Source: a virus. From it: 43,415 nt of DNA. The number at the start of each line of letters is the position of its first letter. Within the stretch, counting starts at the first letter, position 1. The stretch covers positions 1 to 43,415 of the IMG/VR virus record IMGVR_UViG_3300034198_012655. One strand, 5' to 3'. Shown here piece by piece: positions 26,818 to 33,852 of this stretch. Both the position numbers and the translations under genes were made by a program. The notes beneath the pieces were generated by a model, which had not been told where the DNA came from, made no database searches, and was given only the letters and a program-made list of their open reading frames with translations.

Positions 26818-28701
26818 ATGTTTTCCGAACTATCACAGAAGGTACTTGCAATACGCAATGCCACATCTATTGGCTGCACTGGTGCTCATCGTGCCCCTAG
26901 TGGCGATTGGATGCCATGTTCATCAACCAACGAATTGATGCATACTGTTTTTGGTGAAGAAGTAAAGTCTCGTCTTTCGTTTGAAGAACTTAGTTCATGG
27001 TCAGAAAGACGTTCCGCCAAAGGTAAAAGACGTAAAAGAAAACTTGGCAAAGGTTGGGAAAAACTTCGCGAACGTGGAGTTATGGGTTTTGAAAATATTG
27101 AGGGTGGAGGAATAGTCTCTCAGACCAGTCCTTCGTCTTCTCCACAAAAAAACCCTTCATCATGGATTACTGGCGGAACAATCGCTCCAATGATAAATGG
27201 AAACCCGAACCCGCCGAACATGCCTAGTGGCATTCCTGTTCCTGGTGGACGTTCTGGCTCAAACGGAATGTCTGTAAAAAGCATTGAGCAAGCATCTTCA
27301 CCTAGAGACAACGACGTAGACGTATTTACTGACATTGAGTCTGCTCGTGCTCGTTCAAGACAGATGGGATGCATCGGCGTAAGCAGAAGAATCTCAAAGA
27401 CAGGCAAAATTGTGTGGATGCCATGTACCAACATGAGCGACTATGCAAGAGTCTCTGGAAGCACTGCTCTCGGAAGAAGACATCAAACTGAAGAGATTAG
27501 AAAAGTAGTAAGAACGGTTCTAAAAGACACTCTTAAGGTTCGCAAAAAATCAATCAACGAAGAAATTCTTGGTAAATCACTAGGAAGAACTCTTCGCGGA
27601 GCAACTAGTAGATTGACCGAGCCATTTGACCCTAAAGCGATTGATGGAGATAACGATGGATTGATTCAAGAGGGTTCATCATTTGAGCGTCCGGGATTGC
27701 CTAGTGTTCCTAAGGTTCCAGAAGTACTAAAAACTCCTAAAACCGAAAAACTTAAAGACCCAGTTCTTTCGGATATTGAAGTGAGAGCAGCAAGCGATTG
27801 GCTCGGAAAATTGACTCCAACAAAAAGAGAGCAATTGTTTTTCCCTCCAATTGATGCAGTTGAAAACGGAGCGACAAGCGGTCTTTCTTCTTTTGCAATA
27901 AGCCGTGATAGAAACCCACAAAAAGCAGGAAAACTTCCTCGCTTATCATTGCCGAGTAACCCAGATGCAACAGATACAAATCCGTTTGTAAATCTCGGCG
28001 GAAAAGCAATGGGAAAAATTATTCGTAAAAGAGTTAAGCCGGAACATAAAGGTAAAAAAGATAGAAGAGCCTTTATTGTTGGAGGAACAACCGGAGCCGG
28101 TAAAGGCGTAGTTACCGAATGGCTGCAGGAACGTGGTCTTCTCCCTAAGGATGACGAGGCTGCGCATATTGACCCTGACTTCATCAAACTTGGACTCAGG
28201 GGGTACGACGACGGAAGAGGTGCTGAACGAGTTCATCAAGAATCACGCCGTTCTACTGACCTCACCATCCGTGACGCAGCGAGTGATGGTATGGATTTAG
28301 TAATTCAAGGTGTCGGGAAAAGAATTGAACACTTTGAGGATGCTAAAAAACGTGGGGAAAAAGTTACTGCTCACTATGTTTACGCCCCATCGGACATTGC
28401 AAAACAAAGAATGATTACAAGAACACAGCAGACAGGAAGAGGTCTCAGTCCTCACCATGCTTCTTCTATCGCAAGACAAATACCTCCTGCAATATCGCAA
28501 TTGTTTGACAAAAACTTAATTGACGAGTTCTATCTTTGGGATAATTCCATTGATGGAGGGGTGCCGAAACTCATTGCATCAAAGGTTCCAGGCAAAAAAA
28601 TGGAGATTTTTGACAACGATAAGTTTGTTGATTTTGCCGGTGGACAAAGCGTTGTTGACTCATGGATTCGCAAGACGACACGAGGCGACAAAACAATCTA
28701 A
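26818..28701 (+). CDS. Virion protein with zeta-toxin-like kinase domain
   Basis: 627 aa. Two related Cys peptides occur: IGCTGAHRAPSGDWMPC near residue 18 and MGCIGVSRRISKTGKIVWMPC near 181. A DGDNDGLIQEG calcium-loop peptide lies near 275, and the SGL peptide ATSGLSSFAI near 353. The C-terminal 220 residues are a zeta-toxin-like P-loop domain: Walker A GGTTGAGKG near 421, HIDPDFIK near 449, a following DLTIRDAASDGMDLVIQG helix/strand pair and TRTQQTGRGLS further on. Zeta toxins phosphorylate UDP-N-acetylglucosamine and poison cell-wall synthesis; related kinases have other substrates. Its presence in a head operon just before the major capsid gene suggests packaging in the virion, which is inference. 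The kinase fold is well supported; the substrate is not. Confidence 0.83.
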   Translation: MFSELSQKVLAIRNATSIGCTGAHRAPSGDWMPCSSTNELMHTVFGEEVKSRLSFEELSSWSERRSAKGKRRKRKLGKGWEKLRERGVMGFENIEGGGIVSQTSPSSSPQKNPSSWITGGTIAPMINGNPNPPNMPSGIPVPGGRSGSNGMSVKSIEQASSPRDNDVDVFTDIESARARSRQMGCIGVSRRISKTGKIVWMPCTNMSDYARVSGSTALGRRHQTEEIRKVVRTVLKDTLKVRKKSINEEILGKSLGRTLRGATSRLTEPFDPKAIDGDNDGLIQEGSSFERPGLPSVPKVPEVLKTPKTEKLKDPVLSDIEVRAASDWLGKLTPTKREQLFFPPIDAVENGATSGLSSFAISRDRNPQKAGKLPRLSLPSNPDATDTNPFVNLGGKAMGKIIRKRVKPEHKGKKDRRAFIVGGTTGAGKGVVTEWLQERGLLPKDDEAAHIDPDFIKLGLRGYDDGRGAERVHQESRRSTDLTIRDAASDGMDLVIQGVGKRIEHFEDAKKRGEKVTAHYVYAPSDIAKQRMITRTQQTGRGLSPHHASSIARQIPPAISQLFDKNLIDEFYLWDNSIDGGVPKLIASKVPGKKMEIFDNDKFVDFAGGQSVVDSWIRKTTRGDKTI

Positions 28702-28859
28702 CAACGATATAACTATTGACAATTTAGTATTATCAATAAAGTCGCAAATGTTGCACTAAACATATGCTGCATAAGTTATTATCGTTACTAGAGGGCTGGG
28801 TGCTTACCTAGGCCATTAACAAACCCCAACCCCAATTAATCTCAATCAGGAGAAAAAAA
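28702..28859 (+). promoter_or_regulatory. Leader region of the major capsid gene
   Basis: This 158-base gap precedes the capsid gene. It contains an imperfect inverted repeat at about 28716-28736 (TTGACAA, seven bases, TTATCAA) whose left arm also reads as a consensus -35 TTGACA, but no matching -10 lies 16-18 bases later. A purine-rich AGGAG eight bases before ATG 28860 is a strong ribosome binding site. A separate promoter for the highly expressed capsid gene is plausible but not proven. Confidence 0.35.
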
Positions 28860-30209
28860 ATGTCAGATAACGCAAGACTCAGCGAACTGCAGAGCGCCCT
28901 TCGTGCCAAGATGGCCGATAACAAGGCAATCGCAGATTCGTTCCGTATCGAAGATGGAACCGTCGTTGTAAACGCTCAGCAAAAGAGCGCTTTCGACAAG
29001 AACATGACCGATATCAAGGAAATCAAGGGCCTCATTGAGGGCATTGAAGCAATGAACACAGTTGAATCATGGGGCTCACAGGCTCCAGTTGAGTCAATCG
29101 CAACGGCAGCAGCCGCCGGTTACTCATTGAAGGGCCTCGGTTCTTCTGCTTCAATCGGTGACTTGTTCCTTGCTTCAGCAGAGTTCAAGTCCCTTCAGGG
29201 TGGTAAGAACGGCGCAAACATGCCTTCACCATTCCAGTTGGGTGCATCACTCACAACTCAGAACGGCTTCCACGTCAAGGACGTGTACTCAGCACTTCCA
29301 TCAGGCACAATGGGCCGTGGCGCAGACGCGCAATTCGGAACAATCCAGCGTGACCCAATCGTAATCCCACCAATGCGTGTAAAGCGCGTACGTGACCTCT
29401 TCCCAAGCCGCACCACAACTGCTGCTGTTGTTGAGTACTTCCGTATGCTCGGTTTCACAACCGCTGGTGGTGGCACGAACAATGCAGGTACAGTTGCTGA
29501 GCGTAACGGTGGAAACACCGCTTTCGCTGCTAAGCCACAATCAAGCATGGTCTTTGAAGGTCATCAGGCTCCAGTACGCACCATTGCTCACTGGGAAGCA
29601 GCACACCGCAACGTGCTTGCTGACGAGCCACAATTGCGTTCAATCATCGACAACGAATTGATGTACGGTCTCCGTCTTCAAGAAGATGCTCAAATTCTTA
29701 ATGGTGACGGCACCGGCGAGAACTTGACTGGTGTTCTTCAGACTTCTGGTATCCAGGAGTACGATTGGTCATCAGGTGCAGTGACACCAGTTCCAGACAA
29801 CAAGGCTGACGCAATCCGTCGTGCTGCAACTCTTTCGTTCTTGGCTTACTACGAGCCATCAGGTGTAATTATGCACCCGAACGATTGGGAAGACATTGAA
29901 CTTACCAAGGATGCATACGGTCAGTACCTCGTTGCTGTATCAGTTGCACTCGGCGGTGAGCCAAAGGTTTGGCGCTTGCCAGTCGTTGAGACCCCTGCAA
30001 TCCCAGAAGGCACCGCACTTGTCGGCGCATTCGGTACAGGTGCTCAGTTGTACGACCGTGAGCAGGCTTCAATCCGCATCTCAGAACAGCACTCAGACTT
30101 CTTCGTTCGCAACGCAATCGTTGTGCTCGCAGAACAGCGTCTTGCCCTTGCGGTCAAGCGTCCTGAGTCATTCGTGAAGATTTCATTCGATAGCGCTCCA
30201 GAAGCCTAA
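28860..30209 (+). CDS. Major capsid protein, HK97 fold
   Basis: 449 aa with the HK97 layout. The first 65 residues are helical and charged (delta-domain-like scaffold), followed by a flexible Ala/Gly/Ser linker. The mature domain starts near residue 95, with the N-arm and E-loop region, then VIPPMRVKRVRDLFPSRTTT, the P-domain helix region with EDAQILNGDGTGENLTGVLQ near 277-296 (a hallmark of this family), and the A-domain with GVIMHPNDWEDIELTKDAYG. A peptide KGLGSS occurs at 91-96, near where the HK97 delta domain is cut. Codon use is visibly biased to fewer, C-ending codons than in the giant proteins, as expected for high expression. It is followed by a strong terminator. Confidence 0.95.
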   Translation: MSDNARLSELQSALRAKMADNKAIADSFRIEDGTVVVNAQQKSAFDKNMTDIKEIKGLIEGIEAMNTVESWGSQAPVESIATAAAAGYSLKGLGSSASIGDLFLASAEFKSLQGGKNGANMPSPFQLGASLTTQNGFHVKDVYSALPSGTMGRGADAQFGTIQRDPIVIPPMRVKRVRDLFPSRTTTAAVVEYFRMLGFTTAGGGTNNAGTVAERNGGNTAFAAKPQSSMVFEGHQAPVRTIAHWEAAHRNVLADEPQLRSIIDNELMYGLRLQEDAQILNGDGTGENLTGVLQTSGIQEYDWSSGAVTPVPDNKADAIRRAATLSFLAYYEPSGVIMHPNDWEDIELTKDAYGQYLVAVSVALGGEPKVWRLPVVETPAIPEGTALVGAFGTGAQLYDREQASIRISEQHSDFFVRNAIVVLAEQRLALAVKRPESFVKISFDSAPEA

Positions 30210-30232
30210 TCCGAATAAATATTCAATTGAAG

Positions 30233-30266
30233 GGCCCCACGTTCCGAAAGGGCGTGGGGCTTTTCT
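30233..30266 (+). terminator. Rho-independent terminator after major capsid gene
   Basis: GCCCCACG pairs with CGTGGGGC around an 11-base loop and is followed directly by TTTTCT. It begins 24 bases after the capsid stop and ends about 15 bases before the Dps-like gene, so it should separate capsid mRNA from the downstream genes. Confidence 0.9.
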
Positions 30267-30281
30267 ATTAGGAAGGCCAAA

Positions 30282-30821
30282 ATGGAAGACAATCTATACG
30301 AAGAACTAATTTCACTTCAGGGAAAGATTCAGGAACCAGTGGTTACACAAAAATCAGGAAACAAGGTTGAACTTGTTCGCTCATTAAATGTTCTTTTGGC
30401 AAATACTGTTGTCCTTTCTCACGAGGCTCATGGATTTCACTGGAATGTAAAGGGTCCTGACTTTGTTCAGTACCATTCTCTTTTTGATGAGGTTTACGGC
30501 TTTTTGTCAGAAGCAATTGACCCGACTGCTGAAAACATTCTCAAGTGTGGGTTTGATGCACCATTCCATATGTCAACATTCGTCAAGTTGAGCACAATCC
30601 CCGAGTCTGACCCGGACGACAATCCTGCTGCTATGGCTATGGAATTACTCAAGGGTATAAACGCTTTAATCCTTAGTCTTGACGAAGCGTTCTCTATTGC
30701 TTCAGATGCAAATGAACAAGGAATTGCTGACTTTATTGCAGGAAATATTAACGAAGCGCAAAAACTTGCGTGGAAACTACGTGCGTCTCTAGGTTTACAG
30801 AAGCCGAATAGACTTATATAA
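30282..30821 (+). CDS. dps: Dps-like ferritin-family DNA-protection protein
   Basis: 179 aa, the usual length for Dps. The ferroxidase-site residues of the family are present: HGFHWNVKGPDF with His53, His65 and Asp69 in YHSLFDEVYGF, and Asp80 and Glu84 in AIDPTAENI. The remaining helices (AMAMELLKGINALILSLDEA, then ANEQGIADFIAGNINEAQK) match the four-helix bundle. Dps proteins form 12-mers that oxidise and store iron and protect or compact DNA. Here it sits just after the capsid gene in a phage, preceded by a GGAAGG ribosome site. Protection of phage or host DNA from oxidative damage is a reasonable role; virion incorporation is speculative. Confidence 0.92.
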   Translation: MEDNLYEELISLQGKIQEPVVTQKSGNKVELVRSLNVLLANTVVLSHEAHGFHWNVKGPDFVQYHSLFDEVYGFLSEAIDPTAENILKCGFDAPFHMSTFVKLSTIPESDPDDNPAAMAMELLKGINALILSLDEAFSIASDANEQGIADFIAGNINEAQKLAWKLRASLGLQKPNRLI

Positions 30822-30842
30822 AATACCACTATCTTAGCAATA

Positions 30843-30878
30843 CCCCCGAGCACTACTAGTACTAGAGCCGGGGGTTTT
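30843..30878 (+). terminator. Terminator after Dps-like gene
   Basis: CCCCCG pairs with CGGGGG around a loop containing the palindrome TACTAGTA, and TTTT follows. The A run before the stem means it may also act in reverse. The TTG that would extend the next gene lies inside it, which argues for the ATG at 30901. Confidence 0.85.
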
Positions 30879-30900
30879 GCTATACACGGAAAGATTTTTT

Positions 30901-31434
30901 ATGAAAGAAAACGATGCATTCCTATTTATAGGGGACATGCCATTCTTTGATGAACTGCTCAATGATGTTTTATCCCTTACGCAAAAAGACTGGTCGGAAT
31001 ATAAAGAAAGAAAAAAAGCAGGCGGTGCTGCTGCTGAAAATACAGACACAATTCCATTAATTTACGACTTAAAGCATCGTCTTAACTCAAGAATTATGCA
31101 TAAAAACTATGAAATATTCAGTAAATACATAGACGAAGTTGTTTTGAGCGCTAAGCAACATATTGGAGAAGTCCATGTACGTCAAGCAATGCTCACAAAA
31201 CTAAAATTTAACACCACTATCCCTAAACACAAAGATAAAGGACCACTAACTGCCAAGACGCACAGAATACATGTACCTGTCGTAACAAACGCATCATGTA
31301 TTTTCAGTGTTGGCGATGAATCTAAAAACCTGGAAGCAGGACAAATTTGGATTATAGACAACGTCGACAGGTACCATAGTGTCGTAAATAACGGCACTCA
31401 AGACAGGGTTCACTTAATTATAGACGCCACATAA
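30901..31434 (+). CDS. Aspartyl/asparaginyl beta-hydroxylase-like Fe(II)/2-oxoglutarate oxygenase
   Basis: About 177 aa from ATG 30901, which has GGAAAG upstream. The C-terminal half has a double-stranded beta-helix pattern: IPKHKDKG supplies the HxD iron ligands (His110, Asp112), followed by HRIHVPVVTN, LEAGQIWIIDN, and RYHSVVNNGTQDRVHLIID with the distal His159 and the 2-oxoglutarate-binding Arg169. This matches the Asp/Asn beta-hydroxylase branch of the cupin oxygenases. Such enzymes hydroxylate protein side chains or small molecules; phage copies are frequent but mostly uncharacterised. The N-terminal 90 residues are helical and unassigned. The gene lies between two terminators and so forms its own unit. 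Confidence 0.82.
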   Translation: MKENDAFLFIGDMPFFDELLNDVLSLTQKDWSEYKERKKAGGAAAENTDTIPLIYDLKHRLNSRIMHKNYEIFSKYIDEVVLSAKQHIGEVHVRQAMLTKLKFNTTIPKHKDKGPLTAKTHRIHVPVVTNASCIFSVGDESKNLEAGQIWIIDNVDRYHSVVNNGTQDRVHLIIDAT

Positions 31435-31475
31435 TGTGAGATAATTAAAACATGCCTACCTTAGGGCTTATCCAG

Positions 31476-31516
31476 GAAATCCCTCGTCCTTGTTTTGAAG
31501 GCGGGGGATTTCTTGT
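31476..31516 (+). terminator. Terminator after oxygenase gene
   Basis: GAAATCCC pairs with GGGATTTC, and the interior CCTTG/GAAGG can extend the stem around TTTT. A short T-rich stretch (TTGTCT) follows. It lies 40 bases after the oxygenase stop. Confidence 0.7.
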
Positions 31517-31586
31517 CTAACAAGGTACCTGGGGGCATTATATTTCTATACTAAACTTGTAATATGAACAGGTATTGGTTATAACA

Positions 31587-31754
31587 ATGTCTCAAAGAGA
31601 AAATGAAGACCATTTTGAGGAGTACGCTAAGTACGCCAAAAACTCACGCGGCATCCCCGAAGAGTTTGATGATTGGGCATTGGACAATAACATTAAACTC
31701 CCACCTAAAAAGAAGAATTCAAAAGAAGAAGAGATAGATGACACCTGGTCCTGA
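31587..31754 (+). CDS. Small acidic hypothetical protein (55 aa)
   Basis: ATG at 31587 to TGA at 31752-31754 gives a 55-residue charged protein starting MSQRENEDHFEEYAKYAK and ending in a Lys/Glu-rich tail with IDDTWS. Its end overlaps the next small ORF by 17 bases. It is unrecognised and has no clear domain. It is the first of a chain of overlapping small genes leading to the Cys-rich 388-aa protein, which supports it being real. Confidence 0.55.
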   Translation: MSQRENEDHFEEYAKYAKNSRGIPEEFDDWALDNNIKLPPKKKNSKEEEIDDTWS

Positions 31755-31902
31755 AGCGCTAAAAGATGAAGAATCCTACAGAAAGTTCCTTAACAGCAAG
31801 TTTCGCCAAGGAAAGACTTCAGAAGAAATCCTAGAGCAACGAAAAAAGTTGAATATGGACGCTATTAATAATCCGAATAATCCGTTTAGGAAGAAAAAAT
31901 AA
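31738..31902 (+). CDS. Small basic hypothetical protein (54 aa)
   Basis: ATG at 31738 to TAA at 31900-31902; the stop shares a base with the ATG of the next gene (TAATG). The 54-aa product has a helical segment with KFRQGKTSEEILEQRKK and ends PFRKKK. Unrecognised. The one-base overlap with the next gene and the overlap with the previous one argue for translation. Confidence 0.5.
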   Translation: MTPGPEALKDEESYRKFLNSKFRQGKTSEEILEQRKKLNMDAINNPNNPFRKKK

Positions 31903-32153
31903 TGACTGTTGTTACTGGCGATGACCCGAACTACAGAGCACGAGTAATGAACTCTGTTCGCAAGGTAGAGCAGGAGATGCTTGACGTATCAACTCTTTCG
32001 GAAAAAATTGGATTACGTGCTGCATGGAAAGCAGTGCATGGAGTTGACAACCCTTCACTTGACGAAGATTCAGAAGAATTTAAAGAAGAAATCCGACTCC
32101 TTGAAGAGCGTTATGGTGTTTCCAAGAATAAAGAGATAACCAAAGATGTCTGA
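31902..32153 (+). CDS. Hypothetical protein (83 aa)
   Basis: 83 aa, helical and charged, with an N-terminal MTVVTGDDPNYRARVMNSV and a C-terminal EEIRLLEERYGV. No catalytic motif. It overlaps the previous stop by one base and the next gene by eight bases, which suggests coupled translation with the 388-aa protein. Function unknown. Confidence 0.65.
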   Translation: MTVVTGDDPNYRARVMNSVRKVEQEMLDVSTLSEKIGLRAAWKAVHGVDNPSLDEDSEEFKEEIRLLEERYGVSKNKEITKDV

Positions 32154-33312
32154 CATAATTTTTTCTCTAGGCGAAAGCCAATGGACTTCTTTTGATGTTT
32201 CCTACGCCCATGACTTAAAAAATGAATACCCAGAAATTTGGGAAATGAGCGGCGGTACAAAATCCGACGAAGCATATGAAATTCTTATGGAAATTGTTGC
32301 TAACGATGGAATCGCAATGACTCCAGAGCAAGTTGATGTCCTTCAGTTAAGAGAGTCGTGGATTAGTCGTCACAAAAATGATTCAACTCCAGCCGGCGTT
32401 ATTGCTCAAGTTAAATGGCTTGCCGTTGGACCAAACGGAGAAGCAATGATGAAGAAGTCAATCAATGGAGAAGTAACAAAACTTCACCAAAGAACAAATT
32501 GGCTTCAAACAAAAGGCGCTAATACTCCATTGAAGGACCCCAAGGGTGGCCTTACAGCCGCTGGCAGAAAGTTCTACAAAAGAACAGAAGGGGCAGACCT
32601 TAAACCAGGAGTTATGGGTGCTGCAAATACGCCGGAAAAACTCCGTAGAAAAGGTTCTTTCTTAACTAGATTCTTCTCCAACCCGTCTGGACCCATGAAG
32701 GACTCAAAGGGTCGCCCTACACGCTTGGCTCTTTCTGCTGCTGCATGGGGAGAACCAGTCCCTCAAGACATGTCGGACGCAGCAAAACTTGCTGCAAAAG
32801 GCAGAAGGATGCTTGAACGCTACGGCAATGCAAAAGATAACCAGAAGAAAGAATACGAAATTCCTCGTTATCAGGTGAAAGCCGCTCAACCCAAAGCATG
32901 CCCTCCAGCAACCCAAGACATCGCAGTAAACATTAAGAACCGCCAGAAGGCTATCGATACTGCCGCATACGGACCACTGAACCCAAATGAACCGAATGAA
33001 GCCTTCTGGAAAAAGAAGGAAGATAGGTGGGATGTCAGTCTTGAATCAGCCAAGAAACAGAAGTGTGGAAACTGCATCCTCTTCGTACGTTCTCCAAGAA
33101 TACTTGACTGCATTGAAAGCGGGCTAGGAAACGAGTCTGGAGCAGCGTGGGACGTTATTGACGCCGGCAAGATTGGTTACTGCGAAGCATTTGACTTTAA
33201 ATGCCACTCAGAACGCACCTGCGACGCCTGGGTTGTCGGCGGGCCTACCACTTCCGATAATGACTCACGTAAGCCTGGAGCGCCTGGCAACGACCAAGAC
33301 GAAGACGACTAG
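32146..33312 (+). CDS. Phage protein with DUF6321-like segment and Cys-rich C-terminus
   Basis: 388 aa. The middle carries GGLTAAGRKFYKRTEGADLK and PEKLRRKGSFLTRFFSNPSG, then RPTRLALSAAAWGEPVP, a segment I associate with the phage family DUF6321. The C-terminal 80 residues hold seven cysteines (CGNC, DCIE, YCEAFDFKCHSERTCDAWV), similar to a Cys-rich motif seen in many phage virion-linked proteins that may bind an Fe-S cluster or zinc. The tail is acidic (DQDEDD). It ends the + strand block before a bidirectional terminator. A head or neck role is suggested by position but not shown. The domain names are from memory and should be treated as tentative. Confidence 0.75.
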   Translation: MSDIIFSLGESQWTSFDVSYAHDLKNEYPEIWEMSGGTKSDEAYEILMEIVANDGIAMTPEQVDVLQLRESWISRHKNDSTPAGVIAQVKWLAVGPNGEAMMKKSINGEVTKLHQRTNWLQTKGANTPLKDPKGGLTAAGRKFYKRTEGADLKPGVMGAANTPEKLRRKGSFLTRFFSNPSGPMKDSKGRPTRLALSAAAWGEPVPQDMSDAAKLAAKGRRMLERYGNAKDNQKKEYEIPRYQVKAAQPKACPPATQDIAVNIKNRQKAIDTAAYGPLNPNEPNEAFWKKKEDRWDVSLESAKKQKCGNCILFVRSPRILDCIESGLGNESGAAWDVIDAGKIGYCEAFDFKCHSERTCDAWVVGGPTTSDNDSRKPGAPGNDQDEDD

Positions 33313-33335
33313 ACTTCGCACTGCCCTAAAATAAC

Positions 33336-33371
33336 AAAACCCCCGCCCCTAGGTTCAGGAGCGGGGGTTTT
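33336..33371. terminator. Bidirectional terminator between convergent genes
   Basis: AAAACCCCCGC pairs with GCGGGGGTTTT around a 14-base loop. T runs on both sides allow it to end the + strand 388-aa gene and the minus-strand 127-aa gene, whose stops flank it. Confidence 0.9.
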
Positions 33372-33384
33372 GTAATTAAAGCGA

Positions 33385-33768
33385 TTAGTCGTTGTATGAA
33401 GCGTCTGCGGTATGAGTTGCTTCAGAAACTTCAACAACAGTGAACGCAACGGTCATGTTTGCACCTGCTGTTGAAGAACCAATTTGTGAAACATCAAGGC
33501 TAATCAGGGCACCCTTTGCAAAGTCAACATTGGCTGCCGTAAGGCTGCCCTGGTCTGATGTGCCGTTGATTGCGATTGAGAAAGCAGCAGCAACATCAGT
33601 ACCAACCTTGAGGTCAGCGGTAAGCGCTGCACCGGTAGGAGCCGTGGTAACAGCAACATAAGCATCGGTGATGACACCCTTAAAAGGCATTGCTGCCGTG
33701 ACGATGCTGTTGGTTGTAAGTGTCCCAGGAATTGTGAGGGTAATGGTTTGTGGTGCAATGATTGACAT
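33385..33768 (-). CDS. Small beta-rich protein, possible virion decoration protein
   Basis: 127 aa, almost all short beta-prone segments rich in Thr, Ala and Val (for example ITLTIPGTLTTNSIVTAAM and ISLDVSQIGSS), without Cys. It resembles small jelly-roll or Ig-like phage decoration or fibre-base proteins in composition, but no specific family is recognisable. A good ribosome site (AGGAG) precedes its ATG. A small hairpin CGCC-GAAA-GGCG lies in the 84-base gap after the reductase gene and may stabilise its mRNA. Confidence 0.75.
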   Translation of the reverse strand: MSIIAPQTITLTIPGTLTTNSIVTAAMPFKGVITDAYVAVTTAPTGAALTADLKVGTDVAAAFSIAINGTSDQGSLTAANVDFAKGALISLDVSQIGSSTAGANMTVAFTVVEVSEATHTADASYND

Positions 33769-33852
33769 TGGTTTCTCCTACGTGCCGAAGTTGGTTTCGC
33801 CTTTCGGCGCTCTTGGTAAATAATACATCATCAGGCGGCTAACGCCGAGTAA

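Noticed and set aside
30877-30901. TTG start extending the oxygenase by eight residues.
   Set aside because: It lies in the terminator of the previous gene; ATG 30901 has a ribosome site.
31452-31520. A 22-codon ORF (MPTLGLIQEIPRP...) covering the terminator hairpin after the oxygenase gene, like an attenuator leader peptide.
   Set aside because: No ribosome binding site, no run of regulatory codons, and the hairpin is explained as a terminator.
31557-31585. TTGTAA-N17-TATAAC resembling a -35/-10 promoter just before the 55-aa gene.
   Set aside because: Its expected transcription start would lie at or beyond the ATG at 31587, so it could not serve that gene as drawn.
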